NCBI GenBank assembly: GCA_015489185.1
Contig: WGAE01000133.1
Span: 1 to 5,247, forward strand
Source: Campylobacterales bacterium
GTDB lineage: Bacteria > Campylobacterota > Campylobacteria > Campylobacterales > QNZT01
Length of the DNA stretch: 5,247 bases
Direction: 5' to 3'
Below are positions 1 through 5,247 of the stretch, piece after piece. Made by a program: the position numbers and the translations under genes. Numbering within the stretch: the stretch's first letter is position 1; the number at the start of each line of letters is the position of its first letter. Below the pieces are notes generated by a model. The model saw only the letters and a program-made list of their open reading frames with translations. It did not search any database and was not told the origin of the DNA.

Positions 1-146
1 ACCGTGGCATGGTTGTACGTGAACTCGCAAAATACCGCCCCCAAAATGAAAAGATGTTTGCGGAGATCCCTTTTGAAAACCTCTCCGTCGTCGAAATCCA
101 AAAAAGCAAGCTCAAAACCGAATATATCTACGAGATCACTTCATGA
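1..146 (+). CDS. 3' end of an unrecognised protein gene (partial at left edge)
   Basis: An open frame starts at base 3 and runs for 47 codons to a TGA at 144-146. The visible tail begins RGMVVRELAKYRPQ and ends in KTEYIYEITS; it is charged, with no membrane segment or cysteine motif, and I cannot assign a family from it. That it is a real gene is inferred from two facts: the other two forward frames give a poor protein or an early stop (TGA at 20-22 in the second frame), and its stop overlaps the start of the next gene in an ATGA arrangement at 143-146, typical of translationally coupled operon genes. It is therefore probably the upstream member of the operon containing the radical SAM protein and RNase Z. 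The function is unknown; the alternating hydrophobic pattern near the end (SVVEI, YIYEI) suggests terminal beta strands. Confidence 0.7.
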   Translation, partial: RGMVVRELAKYRPQNEKMFAEIPFENLSVVEIQKSKLKTEYIYEITS

Positions 147-1654
147 AGGAGATCGTCCTTGTGGGCATTAACGCCCGTTATACCCACACCTCTTTCGGAT
201 TGCGCTACCTCTATGCCAATCTGCATGCACTCCAGTCCAAAGCGGAGATACAGGAGTATGTGATCAAGAACGATCCCGCGACGATCGCCGAAAAGATTCT
301 CGCCGTAAACCCGAAGATCGTCGGTATCGGCGTCTATATCTGGAACGCGACCGATGTGCATGCCGTCATTGAAATCCTCCACAAAGTCGCTCCCGAAGTG
401 ATCATCGTGCTGGGCGGTCCGGAGGTGAGCCACAAACCCTTTCGCATCGACTGGCGGCATGCCGACTATATCGTACAGGGGGAAGGAGAAATCACCTTTT
501 ACGAACTCTGCAAATCGGTACTGGCAGGCAAACCACCGCAGGAGAAGATCCTCAAAGCTGTCATGCCGGATCTCAAAAAACTCACCCTTCCCTACCGCTA
601 CTACAGCGATCATGATATCGCCCATCGCTATATCTACGTCGAAGCGTCACGCGGCTGTCCGTTTGAGTGTGAATTCTGCCTCTCCGCCATCGACGAGCGG
701 GTGCGGGGTTTCGATATGGACAAACTGCTTGCAGAGTTCGAGCTGCTCTGGCAAAGAGGGGCGCGCAACTTCAAGTTCATCGACCGCACCTTCAACCTCA
801 ACATCAAACTGGCAAACCGTCTGATGGACTTTTTCCTCGCCAAAGAGGAGCCCTACACCCTCCACTTCGAAGTGATCCCCGACAACTTTCCCGAACGCCT
901 CAAAGAGCGCATTAAACAGTTTCCCAAAGGCTCCCTGCAGCTTGAGATCGGCATCCAGACGCTCAATCCCGAAATCCTCGCCAATATCAACCGGCGCATG
1001 AATCTGCAAAAGGTACGGGAAAATATTACTTTTCTGGAGCACGAAACCAACGCCCACCTCCATCTGGACCTGATCATCGGGCTGCCGGGCGAGAGCGTAG
1101 AGAGTTTCGCCGACAACCTCAACCGCCTCAAAGCGATGACAAATTCGGAAATCCAGATCGGCATCCTCAAAAAGCTCTCCGGCACGACACTTGACCGTCA
1201 TGATAAAACATACCACATGATCTACTCCGACACCCCGCCCTATGAAATATTGAAAAACGATTTGATCCCGTTTGCAATGCTCATGAAGCTCAAACGCTTC
1301 TCCCGCTTCTGGGATCTGACCTACAACAGCGGCAACTTCTACCACACGATCAATTACCTCTGGAAGGGAAAAACCGTTTATGACGGTTTTTTCGCCTTCA
1401 GCGAGTGGATCTATACACAGACCGAATCGACCTGGCAGATCTCATTGTCGCGCCTTTCAGAACTGCTCTTTCGCTACCTAACAGAAGTGCTCCGCTACGA
1501 CACGACGCAGATCGCCGACTCCATGATCGCAGATATTATCAAAGTAAAAGGGCGCACCATTCCGGGGATCTTGCAACAGCACGCCTCGCATATCCCCAAT
1601 CTCAAACAACTCTATCTCCAAAAACACCAGAAACGACAAATTTTAAGGGCATAG
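143..1654 (+). CDS. B12-binding-domain radical SAM protein, DUF4080-type
   Basis: This 503-residue protein has the layout of COG1032 cobalamin/radical SAM enzymes. Residues 1-140 form a Rossmann-like B12-binding domain: first strand EIVLVGINARYTHTS, then IVGIGVYIWN at 59-68 and the glycine motif IIVLGGPEVS at 87-96. The canonical DxHxxG cobalamin-ligand motif is absent, as in many members of this group, so B12 binding is uncertain. The radical SAM core covers about 160-380, with the [4Fe-4S] motif CPFECEFC (Cys172, 176, 179), an EIGIQT strand at 268-273 and the DLIIGLPGE loop at 309-317. The tail from about 375 (KLKRFSRFWDLTYNSGNF) matches my recollection of DUF4080. It should be a cytosolic enzyme that makes a 5'-deoxyadenosyl radical, or perhaps a methylase; the substrate is unknown. 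The start at 143 is fixed by the overlap with the upstream stop. No clear Shine-Dalgarno precedes it, so coupled translation is likely. rnz follows after four bases. Confidence 0.92.
   Translation: MKEIVLVGINARYTHTSFGLRYLYANLHALQSKAEIQEYVIKNDPATIAEKILAVNPKIVGIGVYIWNATDVHAVIEILHKVAPEVIIVLGGPEVSHKPFRIDWRHADYIVQGEGEITFYELCKSVLAGKPPQEKILKAVMPDLKKLTLPYRYYSDHDIAHRYIYVEASRGCPFECEFCLSAIDERVRGFDMDKLLAEFELLWQRGARNFKFIDRTFNLNIKLANRLMDFFLAKEEPYTLHFEVIPDNFPERLKERIKQFPKGSLQLEIGIQTLNPEILANINRRMNLQKVRENITFLEHETNAHLHLDLIIGLPGESVESFADNLNRLKAMTNSEIQIGILKKLSGTTLDRHDKTYHMIYSDTPPYEILKNDLIPFAMLMKLKRFSRFWDLTYNSGNFYHTINYLWKGKTVYDGFFAFSEWIYTQTESTWQISLSRLSELLFRYLTEVLRYDTTQIADSMIADIIKVKGRTIPGILQQHASHIPNLKQLYLQKHQKRQILRA
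1645..1649 (+). promoter_or_regulatory. Ribosome binding site of rnz
   Basis: AAGGG lies nine bases before the ATG at 1659, inside the last codons of the radical SAM gene. It supports this start for RNase Z and indicates that rnz can be initiated independently although it lies in an operon. Confidence 0.65.
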
Positions 1655-1658
1655 CTTC

Positions 1659-2612
1659 ATGAAGTTCACATTTTTAGGCACGAGTGCCGGCAAACCGACC
1701 CGTGAGCGCAACGTCTCCGCACTCGGACTCGAATTTGACCAGGACAACAAGTGGTACCTCTTCGACTGCGGCGAAGGCACCCAGCACCAGCTCCAGAAGA
1801 GCCCTCTAAGGATCGGTAAACTCGACACCATCTTCATCACCCACCTCCACGGCGACCATATCTTCGGACTGCCCGGACTCCTCGCCTCCAAAAAGATGGA
1901 TGAAGCCCTACGCCCCGTCACCATCTACGGTCCAGCAGGCATCCGTGAATTTGTCGAATGCGCCATCCGCATCTCGCAGATGCATCTGGGGTTCGAGATC
2001 ACCTATATCGAATATGAACCTTACGACACCTTCACCTTCGACAGATTCAGCGTGACGGTACTGCCGCTTGTGCACTCCATCCCAAGCCACGCCTTTTACA
2101 TCAAAGAGAACGACATCAGTAACAAGCTCGACGAAGCGAAACTGCGCGCCGTCGGACTCGAACCCTCACCCCTCTACGGCGAACTCAAAAAAGGCAAAAC
2201 GATCATCCATGAAGGCAAAACGATCGAACCGACCGACTACATGCTCTCCCCCGTCCCCGGACGCAAAGTGATCATCGCCGGAGACAACCAGAAACCCGAA
2301 ATCCTCGGAGAGTACCTCGACAACCTCGACCTGCTCATTCATGAAGCCACCTACACCCAGGCAGTCTACGACAACCTCGCCAAAAAAGTGCTCCACACCA
2401 CCGCCAGAGATCTTGGCATCGCATGCCGACACCACAACGTCAAAAACCTCATCGCCACCCACATCAGCGCCCGCTACAACGACAACGGCACATTGGGAGA
2501 AGAGATTTTACTTCATGAAATCAAAAGCCATTACAAAAACCCCGTCCACATCGCCCACGATCTGGAACAATACTACCTATCAAGAGGCGGGACTCTACAA
2601 AGAGAAAACTGA
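1659..2612 (+). CDS. rnz: Ribonuclease Z (tRNA 3'-end endonuclease)
   Basis: RNase Z cuts the 3' trailer from precursor tRNAs in the cytosol, as a zinc-dependent homodimer of the metallo-beta-lactamase fold. The 317-residue product is full length for the short (ZS) form. It opens with the family signature FLGTSAGKPTRERNVSAL (5-22). The zinc ligands are all present: THLHGDH (His62, His64, Asp66, His67), His139 in PLVHS, Asp209 in AGDN and His268 in THISARY. The HEAT motif is at 228-231 (LLIHEATYTQ). Residues about 155-195 (LRAVGLEPSPLYGELKKGK) match the flexible exosite arm that grips the tRNA elbow, which separates true RNase Z from other beta-lactamase-fold hydrolases. The ATG at 1659 is preceded by AAGGG and yields the expected N-terminus. 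It follows the radical SAM gene by four bases and ends 13 bases from the convergent mcrC stop. Nothing looks degraded. Confidence 0.96.
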   Translation: MKFTFLGTSAGKPTRERNVSALGLEFDQDNKWYLFDCGEGTQHQLQKSPLRIGKLDTIFITHLHGDHIFGLPGLLASKKMDEALRPVTIYGPAGIREFVECAIRISQMHLGFEITYIEYEPYDTFTFDRFSVTVLPLVHSIPSHAFYIKENDISNKLDEAKLRAVGLEPSPLYGELKKGKTIIHEGKTIEPTDYMLSPVPGRKVIIAGDNQKPEILGEYLDNLDLLIHEATYTQAVYDNLAKKVLHTTARDLGIACRHHNVKNLIATHISARYNDNGTLGEEILLHEIKSHYKNPVHIAHDLEQYYLSRGGTLQREN

Positions 2613-2625
2613 GATCAAGCTCTGT

Positions 2626-3849
2626 TTACTTAAAATGTAAAGCAAACTCTTCATCAGAAAAATCTCTCTCAAGATCAAAAAAGAGAATTTTTAAGGGAAG
2701 GGATTTTGCCGGTTTCCGATGGAAGTCATACGACTCAAGTTTTTCCAATTCATTTTTTGGATAGATCAAAAAGAGCTTTTTGCACCCTTCATATTTCGTA
2801 CCGTACGCATACAACTGATAGAGATCAGTCTGACTGATACCGTGGTTTCTCTCCTGTTCACTTAGAATCTTCCATTTGGTATCGGCGATGATTTCTCCAT
2901 CGTCAATCACAAAATCCGGTCGCAATTTAAATTTTCCATACTTGTCATCGGTGTATGCCAGATAGTGCCGATGATGCTGTAAATGTACCGATCGGTGCAT
3001 ATATCTTTTCAGATAGGCTCCTACATAGCTCTCAAAAAGCATATTCATGTCAAACAACAACGCAAACGCGACATCCGAACCTCTGTACGGTGTGAAACTG
3101 TTTCGCAGCAGAAACGTACGGCACCAGAGCAGTACCTGCTCATAATCCCTCATCTGACGATCGAGATGCACTTTGTCAAAATCACTCTTGATATTTCTCG
3201 ACATCCCCACCTCGTCAAACACGAAGAGAAACTCTCTGATGCGCTGCTGATTGGTATTTGAATGGGAGTGTTTGTAGAGATAGTTCAGGGTCGTTTTGAT
3301 AAGACTGTTTTCGACTCGATCACTGAGCCACTCCTGATACTCCACATAAAAGCGCTCTTTGTGGATGAAGTTTCGCCTGATATGCTGCGACATGATGAGC
3401 TTGCCTTTGAGAAATTTTAGGTTCTCTTCTTTGGTAATGTAGCCGCTTTTGATGCCTCTTTGGATCAACTTAGCAAGCTCTTCCAGAAACATCGAAATGA
3501 AAATCTCCAATAGCGGCATTTTACGGGTTTTGAGATGTGCCGTATTGATACTTTTAAAGGGTGACTTTTTCAGTGTTTTGAGCATTTTGAGCAAAGTCTC
3601 TTTACTGCCTATTTTAGGAAGTATTTCGATTGTCGTGCCGTCTTTCGTCTGGATGAGCCCGACATAGTTTTGAGCCTGGAGTACTTTTCCGTATTGTGGC
3701 TTTGTCGTAAGCTTGAGATACTGTGCATAGTCTTGATTGTCGAGCACAAATTTTTCCAACTGTGCAAAAGTTGTGGGTGAAATATACTTTCCCCCGACAC
3801 CCTCTTTGCAGTGGAGAAATTCGTACTCTTTAAGGGGTATCGTTTTCAT
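2626..3849 (-). CDS. mcrC: McrC, PD-(D/E)XK nuclease subunit of a McrBC-type restriction system
   Basis: McrC binds the McrB GTPase ring, stimulates its GTP hydrolysis and supplies the DNA-cutting site. With the start chosen here it has 407 residues. The N-terminal part carries the McrC-type pattern IPLKEYEF (4-11), then GLIQTKDGTTIEILPKI around 64-80. The middle has LKGKLIMSQHIRRN (147-160) and LSDRVENSLIK. The nuclease core lies in the C-terminal third: LFESYV (Glu273), RPDF (Asp312), ADTKWK (Asp323 and Lys325) and QTDLYQLYAYG (340-350). The catalytic D...DxK set is intact, so the enzyme looks active. The frame stays open up to an ATG at 3912, giving 428 residues, but that start lacks a Shine-Dalgarno. 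The ATG at 3849 has a weak AAGA eight bases upstream, gives the family-like N-terminus and overlaps mcrB by only 20 bases. McrC is the downstream gene of the pair and converges on rnz. Confidence 0.93.
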   Translation of the reverse strand: MKTIPLKEYEFLHCKEGVGGKYISPTTFAQLEKFVLDNQDYAQYLKLTTKPQYGKVLQAQNYVGLIQTKDGTTIEILPKIGSKETLLKMLKTLKKSPFKSINTAHLKTRKMPLLEIFISMFLEELAKLIQRGIKSGYITKEENLKFLKGKLIMSQHIRRNFIHKERFYVEYQEWLSDRVENSLIKTTLNYLYKHSHSNTNQQRIREFLFVFDEVGMSRNIKSDFDKVHLDRQMRDYEQVLLWCRTFLLRNSFTPYRGSDVAFALLFDMNMLFESYVGAYLKRYMHRSVHLQHHRHYLAYTDDKYGKFKLRPDFVIDDGEIIADTKWKILSEQERNHGISQTDLYQLYAYGTKYEGCKKLFLIYPKNELEKLESYDFHRKPAKSLPLKILFFDLERDFSDEEFALHFK

Positions 3850-5247
3850 TATCGTTATCTTGTTTTTCTTTAGAATAAATCCCAATGTAACTTTGTGATT
3901 CTTCAAATGCATTATCGTTTATGCGGAATATTTTTTTCTCCTCATCAAAATCAAAATCATTTTGAGAACCAAACAAGTCATTTGTTTTAGGTGTCTCAAC
4001 GGTTATAAACTGATATTGTTTATCTTTCTGATTATCCCCCAATACCAATCTGATCTTCTCCCAGTCATCATAAAAATACTCCTGCAGCAGAGGTATAACT
4101 TTATTTTTCATCACATTTTTAAGATCTTTTATTTCTTTGATACACATAAAATACGAATGTCCTATCATGTGATCTCTGTCATACAAATACTCAATACGTT
4201 TGTTAATCGTCTTAAGTATACTTTTTACGTTAATGCCATCTATATCCTCATCCTCTGCTACTTTATCAAGATCAGGCATCATCTCAACAAACTCAAACCT
4301 TCGCCTGAGCGCCGTATCCATCAACGCGATGCTTCGATCCGCCGTATTCATCGTGCCGATGATATAGAGGTTTTTCGGCACCCCAAACTCTTCGCCACTG
4401 TATGGCAATGTCACTCTCAACTCTTCTTCTGCACCTATTCGTTTGGAGGGTTCTATCAGTGTGATCAGTTCACCGAATATTTTGGAGATATTGCCGCGGT
4501 TGATTTCGTCAATGATAATCACAAAATTTTGAAGCTCTTGCTTACTGATAGTATATGCTTCTGGATTTTGCTCATAAAACTTTCGCAAATGTTCGAATAG
4601 TTCATAATAGTAAATTGCGTTACCATGATAGGAGCTTTTTGACTCATACGTCGGTTTGATATCTTTATAGTTCTTTATCGCACTATTAAAATAATTTTCG
4701 ATATCCCTTTCTATGATTTTTATTGACAAGTTTTGAGCGCTTTTTTCTCCGCCGACCTTGCCAACAATAAAGCTTCTGACATTTTCCTGCGCATTATCGA
4801 ATATGACATCCAACAACTTATAATTGCTATTATTTTTACCAATTTTTATGTAGTTTCCACTCTCAATTTGCTCCTTCACATAATTACCAAAATCATTTAT
4901 CAGTTTTTCAAAATTAATTGTTTTGTCAGATTGATTTTTTTCACTGGCTTCAAAATTTTCTCGTGCAGTATCTGCAATTCTTTTAAATACGCCAGTTCTT
5001 ATCTCATATTGAATTTCACCCTGTTCATTCGTCTCGGCTTTAATCCCTTCCACAAACTCTTCATATCCGTAACTCTGGTGAAAAGTGACAAATTCAATCT
5101 GACCGGCTTTTCTGCATTCATCATATTTTTTCTTCAATTCTTTTCTATTTTCTTCTGTATCCTCTTTATGCTTATCATAAAATTTTGGGTCGATAATTTC
5201 TACCGCCTCGCTGATCGTTTTATAGGTTTTTCCTGTGCCCGGAGGTC
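3830..5247 (-). CDS. mcrB: McrB, GTP-dependent AAA+ motor subunit (partial, N-terminus beyond right edge)
   Basis: McrB forms a GTP-hydrolysing AAA+ ring that recognises modified DNA and drives translocation together with McrC. The visible 471 codons start within the Walker A loop: PPGTGKT is read at the right edge and the split codon before it is compatible with glycine. Numbering from the first full codon, VTFHQSYGYEEFVEGI is at 53-68, Walker B IIIDEINRGNIS around 243-254 (Asp246, Glu247), sensor I with the McrB-specific NTAD at 300-303 (GTMNTADRS), and the arginine segment ALRRRFEF at 312-319. DHMIGHSYFM and LQEYFYDDWEKI follow, as in McrB C-termini. NTAD favours GTP use. A Walker A to NTAD span of about 300 residues exceeds the roughly 130 of E. 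coli McrB, implying an insert of some 150 residues. The domain that sets target specificity is outside the window. An in-frame TTG at 5137 is not a start, because the frame runs through Walker A. Confidence 0.95.
   Translation of the reverse strand, partial: PPGTGKTYKTISEAVEIIDPKFYDKHKEDTEENRKELKKKYDECRKAGQIEFVTFHQSYGYEEFVEGIKAETNEQGEIQYEIRTGVFKRIADTARENFEASEKNQSDKTINFEKLINDFGNYVKEQIESGNYIKIGKNNSNYKLLDVIFDNAQENVRSFIVGKVGGEKSAQNLSIKIIERDIENYFNSAIKNYKDIKPTYESKSSYHGNAIYYYELFEHLRKFYEQNPEAYTISKQELQNFVIIIDEINRGNISKIFGELITLIEPSKRIGAEEELRVTLPYSGEEFGVPKNLYIIGTMNTADRSIALMDTALRRRFEFVEMMPDLDKVAEDEDIDGINVKSILKTINKRIEYLYDRDHMIGHSYFMCIKEIKDLKNVMKNKVIPLLQEYFYDDWEKIRLVLGDNQKDKQYQFITVETPKTNDLFGSQNDFDFDEEKKIFRINDNAFEESQSYIGIYSKEKQDNDNENDTP
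3858..3861 (-). promoter_or_regulatory. Weak ribosome binding site deciding the mcrC start
   Basis: Read on the minus strand, AAGA sits eight bases before the ATG at 3849, inside the A-rich 3' end of mcrB. It is weak, but the alternative start at 3912 has no purine-rich element upstream. Initiation is probably helped by ribosomes finishing mcrB, whose stop lies 20 bases inside mcrC. Confidence 0.35.
4528..4960 (-). other. AT-rich segment of mcrB encoding an extra domain between Walker A and Walker B
   Basis: This part of mcrB encodes about 144 residues between FKRIADTAREN and NFVIIIDEINR. It is rich in Lys, Asn, Glu, Ile and Tyr, looks mainly alpha-helical, and contains no motif I recognise. 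Hand counts give about 28% GC over 4681-4740 and about 25% over 4861-4919, against 50% over 4321-4380 in the neighbouring AAA+ core. Short McrB proteins such as that of E. coli have no room for it. Its boundaries are estimated from where the family-like sequence stops and resumes, so they could be off by tens of bases. Confidence 0.55.

Noticed and set aside
128..625. Minus-strand open frame (165 codons) opposite the start of the radical SAM gene
   Set aside because: It covers the overlap of two coupled forward genes, has no ribosome binding site that I can see, and is compositionally a shadow.
647..1345. Long minus-strand open frame (232 codons) opposite the radical SAM gene
   Set aside because: The opposite strand encodes a protein with an intact iron-sulfur motif and continuous family features. 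The antisense translation is Val/Gly/Glu-rich with no recognisable motif, as expected from the mirror of GC-rich codons.
2625..2641. Possible hairpin TTTAC-loop-GTAAA as a terminator between rnz and mcrC
   Set aside because: The stem is only five mostly A-T pairs with a seven-base loop and no good T-tract on either strand; it would be too unstable to terminate transcription.
3855..3875. A-rich run at the mcrB end as a programmed frameshift site making a McrB-McrC fusion
   Set aside because: The mcrC frame is open here, but no standard slippery heptamer with a downstream structure is evident, and McrB and McrC normally act as separate subunits.
3850..3912. Annotating mcrC from the upstream ATG at 3912
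   Set aside because: There is no Shine-Dalgarno before it, it would overlap mcrB by 83 bases, and the extra 21 residues do not resemble the McrC N-terminus, which starts naturally with MKTIPLKEYEF.
3962..4600. Forward open frame of 212 codons with hydrophobic stretches, opposite mcrB
   Set aside because: The hydrophobic, Ile/Phe/Tyr-rich translation is the complement of Lys/Asn/Glu-rich mcrB codons. The mcrB strand carries Walker B and NTAD in this interval, so it is the coding strand.

Overview
The window is a fully packed bacterial chromosome segment holding five protein genes (two cut by the window edges), with no RNA gene, CRISPR array or insertion sequence seen. ATGA-type gene overlaps, near-zero spacers and the gene set fit a compact bacterial genome. 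The protein sequences and mixed base composition would suit a Campylobacterota member such as Sulfurovum or a relative, but this is an impression that I could not test.

Left half (1-2612, + strand): an apparent operon of GC-richer housekeeping genes (one 60-base sample has 53% GC). It starts with the last 47 codons of an unrecognised gene. This overlaps by four bases a radical SAM protein with an N-terminal cobalamin-binding-like Rossmann domain and a DUF4080-type C-terminus. Four bases after that gene comes a complete ribonuclease Z with every metal ligand in place. The tight coupling suggests the three are co-transcribed, and raises the untested question of whether the radical SAM enzyme has an RNA-related role.

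Right half (2626-5247, - strand): a McrBC-type modification-dependent (type IV) restriction system running toward the operon above. McrB, the GTP-driven AAA+ motor, enters from the right edge exactly at its Walker A loop, so its N-terminal target-recognition domain lies outside the window. McrC, the PD-(D/E)XK nuclease, follows with a 20-base overlap. The two products would assemble into a complex that translocates on and cuts DNA carrying modified cytosines or another modification set by the missing McrB N-terminus.

The two halves meet tail to tail with only 13 bases between stop codons and no convincing terminator. Base composition drops across this junction and is mosaic inside mcrB: the AAA+ core around Walker B and sensor I is near 50% GC, while a long insert between Walker A and Walker B is below 30% GC in the samples I counted. 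This points to an acquired defence module next to a core operon. The most interesting items are that McrB insert, the unassigned cobalamin/radical SAM enzyme coupled to RNase Z, and the junction itself.
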